Shown piece by piece: positions 1-10,628 of a stretch of 16,261 bases of DNA. The stretch is taken from positions 1 to 16,261 of the forward strand of contig WQUQ01000056.1 of NCBI GenBank assembly GCA_009782025.1, in the 5' to 3' direction. A program made the translations under genes and the position numbers. Numbering within the stretch: the first letter of the stretch is position 1; every line of letters begins with the position of its first letter. Below the pieces are notes generated by a model. It worked only from the letters and a program-made list of their open reading frames with translations, ran no database searches and was not told the origin of the DNA. Source of the stretch: Desulfobulbus sp. (GTDB lineage Bacteria; Pseudomonadota; Gammaproteobacteria; Burkholderiales; Rhodocyclaceae).

Positions 1-889
1 TCTGGTCGGCGTTGCGCAGGATGGGCACGACCAGGCCACGCGGCGAACCGACGGCGATGCCGATGTCGATGTAGCCGTGATAGACGATGTCATTGCCATC
101 AACCGAGGCATTGACGATGGGATACCTCTGCAAGGCGGCGCAGGCGGCTTTGACGAAGAAGCCCATGAAGCCAAGGCGAACGCCGTGGGCCTTCTCGAAT
201 TTCTCGCCGTACTGTTTGCGGAGCGCCATGACCGGGGCCATGTTCACCTCGTTGAAAGTGGTCAGGATGGCGTTGGTTTGTTGCGATTGCAGCAGACGCT
301 CGGCAATGCGGGCGCGCAGCCGCGTCATCGGCACGCGCTGCTCGGTGCGCTCGGCCAAGGCGACGCCGGTCGCCGGGGCGGCAATGCTGACCGCAGCCGG
401 AGCGGCGGCGGTGGTGCTGGCAACCACGGGGCCGGCCTTCGGCGCGGCGGCGACGGCGTCTTCCTTGGTCACGCGGCCGCCACGGCCGGTGCCGGCGACA
501 TCGGCGGCGGCGATGCCCTTCTCGTCGAGAATCTTGCGCGCCGCCGGGCTGGCGGTGCCGGCCGGAGCAGCAGCGGTGGCCGCTGCCGGAGCGGGCGCTG
601 CCGCCTTCGGCGCGGCGGCAGCCGCCGGAGCCGCAGCGCCAGCGGTAGCCGCCGTGTCGATCTTGGCGATCAACTCGCCGGAAACGACGGTTTCGCCGTC
701 GCCCTTGATGATCTCGACCAGCACGCCGGCGGCGGGCGCCGGCACTTCGAGGACGACCTTGTCGGTCTCGATGTCGACCAGGATTTCGTCACGGCCGACG
801 GCTTCGCCGATTTTCTTTTTCCAGGATGCGAGCGTGCCTTCGGCAACGGACTCGGAAAGCTGGGGAACTTGGACTTCGATCAGGCTCAT
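1..889 (-). CDS. sucB: 2-oxoglutarate dehydrogenase E2 (dihydrolipoyl succinyltransferase), 3'-truncated by window edge
   Basis: E2 core of the 2-oxoglutarate dehydrogenase complex. It carries the succinyl group on a lipoyl arm and passes it to CoA in the cytosol. Translating from the ATG at 889 gives MSLIEVQVPQLSESVAEGTL and about 296 codons before the edge. Residues 1-77 are a biotinyl/lipoyl domain with the lipoylated lysine in ETDKVVLEV (about K44). An Ala/Pro-rich linker follows at about 80-110. A peripheral E3/E1-binding domain (SPAARKILDEKGI, then GTGRGGRVTKED) lies at about 112-148. The acyltransferase domain begins near MTRLRARIAERLL. The catalytic HxxxD motif lies beyond the edge. 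The gene starts 19 bases after the sucA stop, with GGAG seven bases before the ATG, so it is co-transcribed with sucA. The alternative, a pyruvate dehydrogenase E2, is unlikely beside sucA. Confidence 0.96.
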   Translation of the reverse strand, partial: MSLIEVQVPQLSESVAEGTLASWKKKIGEAVGRDEILVDIETDKVVLEVPAPAAGVLVEIIKGDGETVVSGELIAKIDTAATAGAAAPAAAAAPKAAAPAPAAATAAAPAGTASPAARKILDEKGIAAADVAGTGRGGRVTKEDAVAAAPKAGPVVASTTAAAPAAVSIAAPATGVALAERTEQRVPMTRLRARIAERLLQSQQTNAILTTFNEVNMAPVMALRKQYGEKFEKAHGVRLGFMGFFVKAACAALQRYPIVNASVDGNDIVYHGYIDIGIAVGSPRGLVVPILRNADQ

Positions 890-908
890 GATGTCTCCAC
901 TCTGCGAT

Positions 909-3749
<2,841 letters not shown>

Positions 3750-3811
3750 TGGCGGCCCCTTCAGGATGGCGTCTTGCTCAGTCGGCAGGCAACTGGACTT
3801 GGCGCCACTGG

Positions 3812-3840
3812 AAAAAAGGGCGGCCAGTTCGGCCGCCCTC
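3812..3840 (-). terminator. Intrinsic terminator after gltA
   Basis: On the minus strand a perfect 9-bp stem AGGGCGGCC / GGCCGCCCT (plus-strand arms 3817-3825 and 3831-3839, 5-base loop) is followed at once by six T residues. It begins about 15 bases past the gltA stop. It is the strongest rho-independent terminator in the TCA cluster. The plus-strand orientation lacks a T tract, so it acts for gltA only. Confidence 0.9.
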
Positions 3841-3854
3841 TGCTTTCGCTTAAA

Positions 3855-5153
3855 TTAACCGCGCCGGGCAAGTGGTACGACGTCGCGTCTGGCCGCGCCG
3901 ACATACAACTGGCGCGGACGGCCGATCTTGTATTCCGGGTCGGTGATCATTTCTTCCCACTGCGCCATCCAGCCGACCGTGCGAGCCAGCGCGAAGATGC
4001 AGGTGAACATTTCGGTCGGGATGCCGATGGCCTTCTGCACGATGCCGGAATAGAAGTCGACGTTCGGGTACAGCTTCTTCTCGACGAAGTAATCGTCTTC
4101 CAGGGCGATCTTTTCCAGTTCCTTGGCCAGCTTGAACAGGCGGTCGTTCTGCAAGCCCAGTTCGCCGAGGACGTCGTCGCAGACCTTGCGCATCAGCTTG
4201 GCGCGCGGATCGAAGTTCTTGTAGACGCGGTGGCCAAAGCCCATCAGCTTGAAGGAGTCATTTTTGTCCTTGGCGCGCTTGATGTATTCGCCAACGCGCG
4301 AGACATCGCCGATCTCTTCGAGCATCTGCAAACAGGCTTCGTTGGCGCCGCCGTGCGCCGGGCCCCACAGGCAGGCAATGCCGGCGGCGATACAGGCGAA
4401 GGGATTGGCGCCCGACGAGCCGGCCAGGCGGACGGTCGAGGTCGAGGCGTTCTGCTCGTGGTCGGCATGCAGCGTGAAGATGACATCCAGCGCGCGCACC
4501 AGCACCGGGTTCGGCACGTACTTCTCGCACGGGTTGCCAAACATCATGCGCATGAAGTTGGAGGTGTAGTCCAGATCATTGTCCGGGTACATGAACGGCA
4601 AACCGGTGTTGTATTTGTACGCCATGGCGATGATGGTCGGCAACTTGGCGACGAGACGGTTGAAGCTGATGCTGCGGTGCTCGGCGTCGGAGAAATCGGC
4701 GGCATCGTGATAGAAAGCAGAGAGGGCGCCGACGACGCCGACCATGACGGCCATCGGATGCGCATCGCGGCGAAAGCCGGAATAGAACCTGGCCAGTTGC
4801 TCGTGCACCATCGTGTGCTTCTTGATGATGGTTTCGAATTCTTTTTTCTGCCCGGCATTCGGCAGTTCGCCATTCTTCAGCAGATAGGCGACTTCGAGAA
4901 AATTGCAATGCTCGGCCAATTGCTCGATCGGATAGCCGCGATACAGCAGCTCGCCCTTGTCGCCATCGATGAAGGTAATCGTGGATTTGCAACTGGCGGT
5001 TGAGAGAAAACCCGAGTCATAGGTAAACAGACCCGTCTTGCCGCCGAGCGTGCGGATATCGACGCAATCATTGCCATGCGTCGGCGACATGATCGGGAAT
5101 TCGACGGGAGCCTGTCCGTCGATGCTCAGGGTTGCCTTGCGTTCGGTCGTCAT
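3855..5153 (-). CDS. gltA: Type II citrate synthase
   Basis: Condenses oxaloacetate and acetyl-CoA to citrate, the entry step of the TCA cycle. The 432 residues fit the NADH-sensitive hexameric (type II) Gram-negative family. The catalytic triad is visible as H267 in [12 protein letters not shown]308 in [15 protein letters not shown] and D366 in [20 protein letters not shown] (228-236) is the usual preceding motif. The N-terminal beta-rich domain (residues 1-60) of the type II class is present. The start at 5153 has AAAGGGAA about six bases upstream. The gene lies 82 bases after sdhE on the same strand, with no terminator between, so read-through from sdh is likely. A terminator ends the unit after the stop. 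Confidence 0.97.
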   Translation of the reverse strand: MTTERKATLSIDGQAPVEFPIMSPTHGNDCVDIRTLGGKTGLFTYDSGFLSTASCKSTITFIDGDKGELLYRGYPIEQLAEHCNFLEVAYLLKNGELPNAGQKKEFETIIKKHTMVHEQLARFYSGFRRDAHPMAVMVGVVGALSAFYHDAADFSDAEHRSISFNRLVAKLPTIIAMAYKYNTGLPFMYPDNDLDYTSNFMRMMFGNPCEKYVPNPVLVRALDVIFTLHADHEQNASTSTVRLAGSSGANPFACIAAGIACLWGPAHGGANEACLQMLEEIGDVSRVGEYIKRAKDKNDSFKLMGFGHRVYKNFDPRAKLMRKVCDDVLGELGLQNDRLFKLAKELEKIALEDDYFVEKKLYPNVDFYSGIVQKAIGIPTEMFTCIFALARTVGWMAQWEEMITDPEYKIGRPRQLYVGAARRDVVPLARRG

Positions 5154-5235
5154 GGATTGTTCCCTTTTCAGGTGTTGGTTGTCACTGCACTGTCAAAATT
5201 TCGGTCACCGGCAAATGGTACACCGCCTATCTTAC

Positions 5236-5478
5236 TCAACTCTTGCGAAGCAACGCCACGATGGGCGCGTAGCGAGGATTATCGGTTTCCTGCTGGCCGC
5301 TGATTAAGTACCAAAGCTCGTGATCTTCCATGTCGGCCAGTTCGGCGAATGCCTGTTGCTGCTCATCGTTCAGTTGGGCGAAACCCTGGTCGAGAAAGCG
5401 CGTCAGCGCAATATCGAGTTCCAGCAAGGCCCGCCGGATGCAACGCCAGCGCAGGCGTTCATAATCGGTCCGCTCCAT
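5236..5478 (-). CDS. sdhE: FAD assembly factor SdhE (succinate dehydrogenase flavinylation)
   Basis: Small cytosolic protein that promotes covalent attachment of FAD to SdhA. Starting at the ATG at 5478 gives 80 residues (MERTDYERLRWRCIRRALLE...), the normal SdhE length. An upstream in-frame start would only add unrelated residues inside sdhB. The start codon shares one base with the sdhB stop (TGATG), so translation is probably coupled. Helical segments and the DHELWYLISG region match the family. The conserved RGxxE motif reads R-A-L-L-E here, with alanine (GCC) in place of glycine. That glycine is near-invariant in the family and in E. coli is required for function, so this copy is worth checking. 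The rest of the protein looks intact. Confidence 0.93.
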   Translation of the reverse strand: MERTDYERLRWRCIRRALLELDIALTRFLDQGFAQLNDEQQQAFAELADMEDHELWYLISGQQETDNPRYAPIVALLRKS

Positions 5479-6182
5479 CAAACCACGCGCGACACCATCA
5501 TGTCCTTGATCTTGCCGATGGCCTTGGTCGGGTTCAGACCCTTCGGACAGACATCGATGCAATTCATGATGGTATGGCAGCGGAACAGACGGTAGGGATC
5601 CTCAAGGTTGTCGAGGCGCTCGCTGGTCGCCTGGTCGCGCGTGTCGGCCAGGAAGCGGTAGGCAGCCAGCAGACCCGCCGGGCCGACGAACTTGTCGGGA
5701 TTCCACCAGAATGTCGGGCAGGAGGTCGAGCAGCAGGCGCACAGGATGCACTCATAGAGGCCATCCAGTTCCTCGCGATCCTCCGGCGATTGCAGGCGTT
5801 CGCGCTCGGGCGGCGGGTCGTTGTTGATGAGATAGGGCTTGATCGAGTGGTACTGCTTGAAAAACTGGGTCATGTCCACGATCAGGTCGCGGATGATCGG
5901 CAAGCCAGGCAACGGGCGCAACACGATCGGCTGTTTCAGTTCATCAATGTTGAGCAGGCAGGCCAGGCTGTTCTTGCCGTTGACGTTCATCGCATCGGAG
6001 CCGCACACGCCTTCGCGGCAGGAGCGGCGATAGGACAGCGTATCATCCTTGACCTTCAGCTTGGTCAGCGCGTCGAGCAGCTTGCGGTCGGTCGGTTCAA
6101 GTTCGACCGAGATGTCCTGCATGTAAGGGGCGTCGTCCTTGTCGGGATCGTAGCGGTAGATTTTGAATTGAACCGTGCTCAT
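5478..6182 (-). CDS. sdhB: Succinate dehydrogenase iron-sulfur subunit
   Basis: Electron-transfer subunit of complex II, on the cytoplasmic face, linking SdhA flavin to quinone. It has 234 residues. The [2Fe-2S] ligands are C55, C60, D63 and C75 (SCREGVCGSDAMNVNGK then C), the same numbering as E. coli. [4Fe-4S] is ligated by C145, C148, C151 and C212. [3Fe-4S] is ligated by C155, C202 and C208 (CILCACCSTSC; CHTIMNCIDVCP). W159-W160 in CPTFWWNPDKF match the quinone-site tryptophans. The gene lies 12 bases after sdhA with GGAG before the ATG. Its stop overlaps the sdhE start by one base. Confidence 0.97.
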   Translation of the reverse strand: MSTVQFKIYRYDPDKDDAPYMQDISVELEPTDRKLLDALTKLKVKDDTLSYRRSCREGVCGSDAMNVNGKNSLACLLNIDELKQPIVLRPLPGLPIIRDLIVDMTQFFKQYHSIKPYLINNDPPPERERLQSPEDREELDGLYECILCACCSTSCPTFWWNPDKFVGPAGLLAAYRFLADTRDQATSERLDNLEDPYRLFRCHTIMNCIDVCPKGLNPTKAIGKIKDMMVSRVV

Positions 6183-6194
6183 GTTCTTCTCCGA

Positions 6195-7979
6195 TTAGTA
6201 CGAACGCGTCTTCAGCGCGATCGGCTCGACGGTCAGCGGCTGCATGGTGACCGGCTTGTAGGTGATCGTGTTGTCGACCGGATTGAACAGCGTGTGCTTC
6301 AGCCATTCCTTGTCGTTGCGGCCGTTGGGGAATTCCGGCGTATCCGGCGCGTCGTCGCGGACGTGAGCGCCGCGCGATTCCTTGCGCGCCTCGGCAGAAA
6401 TCATGGTGGCCTTGGCGACCTCGATCAGGTTTTCCATCTCCAGCGCCTCGGTCCGGGCCGTATTCCAGGCCATCGACTTGTCCTTGATTTCGAGTTGGCG
6501 GGCGGCCTTCTCGACTTCCAGAATCTTGTCGACACCTTTCTTCAACAGATCATTGAAACGGAATACGCCGGCGTGGGTCTGCATCGTGCGCTGCATGGCC
6601 AGGCGGGTTTCGTACACGTTGGCGCCGTCCTTGCGGTTATCGATCGCCGCGACGCGGGCCAGGGATTTTTCGCCGGCATCCGGCGGCAATTCGCGGTGGG
6701 CCTTGCCGCCCTTGAGGTCTTCAATGGCCGAATCACCCGCCGATTTGCCGAACACCAGGAGATCGAGCAGCGAGTTGGTGCCGAGGCGGTTGGCGCCATG
6801 CACCGAAGCGCAGGCGCATTCGCCGGCGGCGTAGAAGCCGGGGACGACGGCGTTGACATCGCCGTTCTGCGGCATCACCACGCGCCCGGAATAATGCGTC
6901 GGGATACCGCCCATCTGGTAGTGACAGGTCGGCACGACCGGCAACGGCTCCTTGATGCAATCGACGCCAGCGAACTGCAAGCCGATTTCACGGATGCCCG
7001 GCAGGCGCTTCATGATGACAGCAGGATCAAGGTGGGTGATGTCGAGCAGCACATAATCCTTGTTGTGGCCGCAGCCTCGGCCTTCGTTGATTTCGGTGGT
7101 CATGGCGCGGGACACCACGTCGCGCGACGCCAGATCCTTGGCGTTCGGCGCGTAGCGCTCCATGAAGCGCTCCTTGTTCGAGTTACGCAGAATGCCGCCT
7201 TCGCCGCGCACGCCTTCGGTAATCAGCACGCCCGCGCCGGCCACGCCGGTCGGGTGGAATTGCCAGAATTCCATGTCCTCCAGCGGGATGCCGGCGCGCG
7301 CCGCCATGCCCAGCCCGTCGCCAGTGTTGATGAAGGCATTGGTGGACGAATGGAAGATACGGCCCGCGCCACCGGTGGCGAAAATGGTGGCGCGGGTGTG
7401 GAAGATGACGATCTGGCCGGTTTCCATCTCCATCGCGGTGACGCCGAGCACATGCCCCGCGCTGTCGCGGATCAGGTCCAGCGCCATCCATTCGACGAAG
7501 AACTGGGTATTGGCCCTGACGTTGCGCTGGTACATCGCGTGCAACATGGCGTGCCCGGTGCGATCGGCGGCGGCGCAGGAACGGCGCACCGGCTTTTCGC
7601 CGAAATTGGACATGTGGCCGCCGAACGGACGCTGGTAAATCTTGCCGTTGTCGGTACGGTCGAACGGCATGCCGTAATGCTCAAGCTCGACGACGCACTC
7701 GTTGGCCTTCCTGACCATGAACTCGATCGCGTCCTGGTCGCCGAGCCAGTCGGAACCCTTGACGGTGTCGTACATGTGCCAGTGCCAGTTGTCCTCCTCG
7801 GAATTGCCGAGCGAGGCGGCGACGCCGCCCTGGGCAGCGACAGTATGGGAACGGGTCGGAAAAACCTTGGACAGCACGGCTGTCTTCAGGCCGGCCTCGG
7901 ATAGCTGGATCGCCGAACGCAAACCGGCGCCGCCGGCGCCGACGATGACCGCATCGAATTTCAGAACAGGAATACTCAC
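6195..7979 (-). CDS. sdhA: Succinate dehydrogenase flavoprotein subunit
   Basis: Catalytic subunit that oxidises succinate to fumarate with covalent FAD. I place the start at the GTG at 7979 (594 residues, MSIPVLKFDAVIVGAGGAG...). GGAGG lies eight bases upstream and the start is two bases after the sdhD stop. A longer in-frame start at 8012 would add residues inside sdhD that have no family counterpart. From this start the dinucleotide-binding GAGGAG lies near residue 15 and the FAD-linked H45 sits in RSHTVAAQGG. Substrate-site H242 (QFHPTG) and catalytic R286 (SRDVVSR) match E. coli positions exactly. The C-terminal helical domain is complete. It forms the matrix-side core with SdhB, and its flavinylation should depend on SdhE two genes downstream. 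Confidence 0.97.
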   Translation of the reverse strand: MSIPVLKFDAVIVGAGGAGLRSAIQLSEAGLKTAVLSKVFPTRSHTVAAQGGVAASLGNSEEDNWHWHMYDTVKGSDWLGDQDAIEFMVRKANECVVELEHYGMPFDRTDNGKIYQRPFGGHMSNFGEKPVRRSCAAADRTGHAMLHAMYQRNVRANTQFFVEWMALDLIRDSAGHVLGVTAMEMETGQIVIFHTRATIFATGGAGRIFHSSTNAFINTGDGLGMAARAGIPLEDMEFWQFHPTGVAGAGVLITEGVRGEGGILRNSNKERFMERYAPNAKDLASRDVVSRAMTTEINEGRGCGHNKDYVLLDITHLDPAVIMKRLPGIREIGLQFAGVDCIKEPLPVVPTCHYQMGGIPTHYSGRVVMPQNGDVNAVVPGFYAAGECACASVHGANRLGTNSLLDLLVFGKSAGDSAIEDLKGGKAHRELPPDAGEKSLARVAAIDNRKDGANVYETRLAMQRTMQTHAGVFRFNDLLKKGVDKILEVEKAARQLEIKDKSMAWNTARTEALEMENLIEVAKATMISAEARKESRGAHVRDDAPDTPEFPNGRNDKEWLKHTLFNPVDNTITYKPVTMQPLTVEPIALKTRSY

Positions 7980-7981
7980 GC

Positions 7982-8329
7982 TTACAGCCTCCAGAGAATC
8001 GCAGCAGCCCATCCGGTGTAACCCACCAGCACGGTAATGGTCAGCACATGCAAGACCAGGCGCACGGAAATTGGCTTGGCATAATCCATCCAGATGTCAC
8101 GGACGCCGATCCAGGTGTGATAAAAAAGGCTGACGCAGAACAGGAAGGTCATGAACTTGATGACGCCGTTGGCGAACACGCCCTGCCAGGCCTCAAAGGT
8201 CGATGGCCGGACAGCGCACAGCACAGCGACGATCAGCACCGAATAGACGGCCATGATGACCGCCGTGGCGCGCTGAACGAGCCAATCCCTGAGGCCGTAG
8301 TGGGCCCCGACGACAATACGGTTAATCAC
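7982..8329 (-). CDS. sdhD: Succinate dehydrogenase membrane anchor subunit SdhD
   Basis: Small membrane anchor that, with SdhC, binds heme b and ubiquinone. I choose the GTG at 8329 (115 residues, MINRIVVGAHYGLRDWLVQR...). It overlaps the sdhC TGA as GTGA and has GGGGGA seven bases upstream. The GTG at 8344 would add only five residues. Three membrane segments are visible at about 22-41, 57-76 and 91-112. Heme ligand H71 (FYHTWIG) and the quinone-site pair D82-Y83 (MDYAKP) fall at the same numbers as in E. coli SdhD. It ends two bases before sdhA, in line with tight operon coupling. Confidence 0.94.
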   Translation of the reverse strand: MINRIVVGAHYGLRDWLVQRATAVIMAVYSVLIVAVLCAVRPSTFEAWQGVFANGVIKFMTFLFCVSLFYHTWIGVRDIWMDYAKPISVRLVLHVLTITVLVGYTGWAAAILWRL

Positions 8330-8721
8330 AGCAGAATCCCCCACAAAATCAGGGTCAGCAGGATGCTGACAACCAGCACGGCGATGGCCGATTTGGCGGC
8401 CGCTTCTTTTTCGACGCCGATATGCAGATCAAGCAACAGGAAGCGGATACCGGCGCAGAAGTGGTGGGCGTAAGCCCAGATCAGGCCGGCCAGAATCACC
8501 TTGACGGGCCACAAGGCCGCCACCGATTTGAAGGTGGCGAAACTTTCCGGCGATGTCAGACTGGCGCCAAACAGCCAGAGCAGGATCGGCAAGCAGAAAA
8601 AGAGGGCGGCGCCGCTGATGCGGTGCAGAAACGAAACCCTCCCCATCACCGGCAAGCGGTTGGAAACCAGGGTTGTGAAGTTCAGATATTTCGGACGTTT
8701 CTTGATGGTTATTCCTGCCAT
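8326..8721 (-). CDS. sdhC: Succinate dehydrogenase cytochrome b556 subunit SdhC
   Basis: First gene of the sdh operon and second membrane anchor of complex II. The ATG at 8721 (131 residues, MAGITIKKRPKYLNF...) has GAGGG nine bases upstream. An ATG three codons earlier (8730) abuts that GAGGG and is unlikely. The quinone-site motif S-x-x-H-R-x-S-G is at 30-37 (SFLHRISG). Heme b ligand candidates H86/H87 are in YAHHFCAGIR. Three transmembrane helices are at about 36-54, 70-95 and 111-130. It overlaps sdhD by four bases. It is probably transcribed from the TATAAT box about 58 bases upstream. Confidence 0.94.
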   Translation of the reverse strand: MAGITIKKRPKYLNFTTLVSNRLPVMGRVSFLHRISGAALFFCLPILLWLFGASLTSPESFATFKSVAALWPVKVILAGLIWAYAHHFCAGIRFLLLDLHIGVEKEAAAKSAIAVLVVSILLTLILWGILL

Positions 8722-8778
8722 GGACGTCATCCCTCACGTTGATTTGCGGCTAACCGCCGATGCCTGAAAAGAGCCGTG

Positions 8779-8784
8779 ATTATA
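8779..8784 (-). promoter_or_regulatory. sdhC: -10 box of the sdhC promoter with regulator-like core
   Basis: A perfect TATAAT on the minus strand, giving a leader of about 50 bases to the sdhC ATG. No good -35 is present at 16-18 bases (CGGTAG-like), as expected for a regulated promoter. The box lies in TGTATAA, a heptamer also at the heart of the palindrome in front of the adjacent GntR gene (9644-9659). Confidence 0.6.
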
Positions 8785-8845
8785 CATTCAATTTGTGGCC
8801 ACTACCGCCTCTGACGGGAGCATTCGCGAGTCCACACCCCCTCTT

Positions 8846-9601
8846 TCAGCCTAGTTCGTTGCGGTAGTGATGATGGCGAGTGCTGTACAAACCGAGACGC
8901 CACTCGACCGGTTTGTTGCCATAGGTATAGGCCGTCCGCTCGACACGCAACAAGGGGGCGCCAACAGCCACATCAAGCCGTGCCGCGCTTTCCCTGTCGG
9001 CGGCCACCGCCCGCAGGCGCTCCTCGGCGCGAATCATGCGCACACCGTAATCGCTCTCGAACACGCTGTACAGGGAACGCTCGCCGCCGCGCAGGGTTGC
9101 CAGCGTCAGACCGGCGAACAGTTCGGCCACCAGGTAAATCTGGTCGAACACCACCGGCTCGTCGGCAAAGCGCAAGACCCGCTGGATATGGATCAGGGCA
9201 TCGCCAACCGCCAGGCCGAGCGCCTCGGCCACCTCGGCGGAAGCCATCACGGTTTCGCAGGAAAAATCATCGCTGACGCCTTGGGTGATCTTGCCGTCAT
9301 CCGGCGCCAGACGCAGGAAGCGGTAGAAGGAGCGCGGATCGTCATGGGTGGCGACGAACGTCCCCTTGCCCTGGCGGCGAACCAGCAGGTTCTCCGCCGC
9401 CATCTCGTCGATGGCCTTGCGCACCGTCCCCTGGCTGACGTTGAAGCGCGCCGCCAGGTCCCCCTCGCTGGGAATCGCATCGCCCGGCCCCCACTCTCCC
9501 TTCTCCAGGCTGCGAATCAGGAAATCCTTGATCTGGCGATAGAGCGGACTGAATGTCGGTGACTGCGCCCGCGCCGTGGAATGAAAAACCCCTTGCGTCA
9601 T
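8846..9601 (-). CDS. GntR-family (HutC/UTRA subfamily) transcriptional regulator, probable sdh/TCA regulator
   Basis: Cytosolic DNA-binding regulator. From the ATG at 9601 there are 251 residues. A winged HTH lies at about 17-85 (SPLYRQIKDFL; AIPSEGDLAARFNVSQGTVR; RRQGKGTFVA). A UTRA effector domain lies at about 95-245 (RVLRFADEPVVFDQIYL; EERLRAVAA; LRVERTAYTYGNKPVEWR). The start is uncertain: ATG 9619 would add six residues and has GGGAA directly before it, while 9601 has no clear Shine-Dalgarno sequence. A start at 9688 is rejected because it would place the operator-like palindrome inside the gene. The gene sits directly upstream of sdhC on the same strand, an arrangement common in betaproteobacteria, so control of sdh (and itself) is inferred. 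The effector is unknown; UTRA domains bind small metabolites. Confidence 0.9.
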   Translation of the reverse strand: MTQGVFHSTARAQSPTFSPLYRQIKDFLIRSLEKGEWGPGDAIPSEGDLAARFNVSQGTVRKAIDEMAAENLLVRRQGKGTFVATHDDPRSFYRFLRLAPDDGKITQGVSDDFSCETVMASAEVAEALGLAVGDALIHIQRVLRFADEPVVFDQIYLVAELFAGLTLATLRGGERSLYSVFESDYGVRMIRAEERLRAVAADRESAARLDVAVGAPLLRVERTAYTYGNKPVEWRLGLYSTRHHHYRNELG

Positions 9602-9643
9602 GGTTGAAATTTCGCACATTTCCCAGTCAGCGTCCACGAAAAG

Positions 9644-9659
9644 TTGTCTTATACAAGAC
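9644..9659. promoter_or_regulatory. Palindromic candidate operator for the GntR regulator
   Basis: Two overlapping inverted repeats: TTGT-CTTAT-ACAA (9644-9656) and GTCTT-ATAC-AAGAC (9646-9659). It lies about 43-58 bases before the regulator ATG and overlaps a possible minus-strand -10 (TATAAG). Size, symmetry and position fit a GntR/HutC dimer site. A further perfect odd palindrome, CTTGACTCAAG (9670-9680), lies 10 bases beyond. Binding itself is inferred. Confidence 0.6.
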
Positions 9660-9840
9660 TGATAAACCGCTTGACTCAAGTCGGCCAAGCATCAGGCTGC
9701 TACATCCTGAATGGCTGAATTTGGGTTTGCCTGAAGCGGTGTTTTAGAGTGCAATGCTGACTGAGGTAATGGATGGCTGTACGCCGCATCCCGACAATTG
9801 GATCGGCAAAAATCGTGATCTGTCACAGGAGAATCGTTGC

Positions 9841-10608
9841 ATGATGCGAATTTTTTTGCCCGCCGTTTTGGCTGCCAGCGCAGCGCTTGCGCTCCCCGGC
9901 GTGGCGAATGCCCAACAAGGGTTTGCCGTCCGCGCGGTCAACCTCCGCGCCGGACCGGCTCAGGGATTTCCTCTCGTCATGCACATCGGCATGGGCGCGC
10001 CCATGGACGTGTTCGGGTGCGTAGACGGGTTCACGTGGTGCGACGTCGGCGTTCCCGGCGGTCGCGGCTGGGTACACGCCAACTTCATCAGCTTCCCTTT
10101 CCAGGCGGGCTACGTGCCGATCTACACACACGGGCCAGCCCTGGGCATTCCGTTGATTTCCTTCAATCTCAACACGTATTGGGGCAGTTTTTACGTGGGC
10201 CGGCCGTGGTTCGACAACAGGAACTACTGGAACTCATGGCGCCCCCCTGTTTACCGCCCGCACCCCAGACCTCCAGGCTGGCAACCCGCGCCACCGCCGT
10301 CGTCGCGTCCGCCCGAATTTCGGCCGCCACACAATGCCCGCCCGCCGGGTCCGCCGTCCTGTCCTGACGTGAGCGGCCCGCCGCCACGGCCGCAACCAGA
10401 CTTCGGGGGACAGAGACCGGGAGCCAATCGACCGCCGCCACAAGATAACCGCCCCTTCGGTGGTCCGCCATCCCGTCCTGAATCAAGTGGACGATCGCCA
10501 CACCCGCAATCTGGGCCAAGAGATCAAGGCGGCCGGCCGCCGCAAGGCAACCGCTCCTCCGGGGGCGGCGGGGGAAGGTCAGAGCGCGACGCCGGACACC
10601 GCCGCTGA
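9841..10608 (+). CDS. Secreted SH3-domain protein with Pro/Arg/Gly-rich tail
   Basis: Function unknown. ATG at 9841 (255 residues) has AGGAGA eight bases upstream. Residues 1-25 form a Sec signal peptide (MMRIFLPAVLAASAALAL, cleavage near VANA|QQ). Residues 26-84 are a bacterial SH3 fold (VRAVNLRAGPAQGFPLV; WCDVGVPGGRGWVHANF), with C60 and C67 possibly disulfide-bonded after export. Residues 85-135 carry the aromatic segment seen behind such SH3 domains (YWGSFYVGRPWF; NYWNSW). From about 135 to the end the protein is low-complexity Pro/Arg/Gly/Ser, ending in a GGGGG run, so it is probably disordered and basic. Bacterial SH3 proteins of this type often bind the cell wall or other periplasmic partners. 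It diverges from the regulator and converges on the ATPase gene, so there is no operon context. Confidence 0.85.
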   Translation: MMRIFLPAVLAASAALALPGVANAQQGFAVRAVNLRAGPAQGFPLVMHIGMGAPMDVFGCVDGFTWCDVGVPGGRGWVHANFISFPFQAGYVPIYTHGPALGIPLISFNLNTYWGSFYVGRPWFDNRNYWNSWRPPVYRPHPRPPGWQPAPPPSSRPPEFRPPHNARPPGPPSCPDVSGPPPRPQPDFGGQRPGANRPPPQDNRPFGGPPSRPESSGRSPHPQSGPRDQGGRPPQGNRSSGGGGGRSERDAGHRR

Positions 10609-10628
10609 CTGTCATGCCCCGCGAGGCA

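Noticed and set aside
5165..5196. TTGACA-like -35 on the minus strand before gltA
   Set aside because: The hexamer is perfect, but 16-18 bases downstream there is only ACCTGA-like sequence, not a -10. No gltA promoter could be supported.
5349..7904. An 851-codon plus-strand open frame opposite sdhB and sdhA
   Set aside because: Same antisense effect; no ribosome binding site or domain, and both sense genes have all catalytic residues.
9716..9755. TTGCCT-N17-TGCAAT as the promoter of the SH3 gene
   Set aside because: Each box matches only four of six bases and nothing else supports it.
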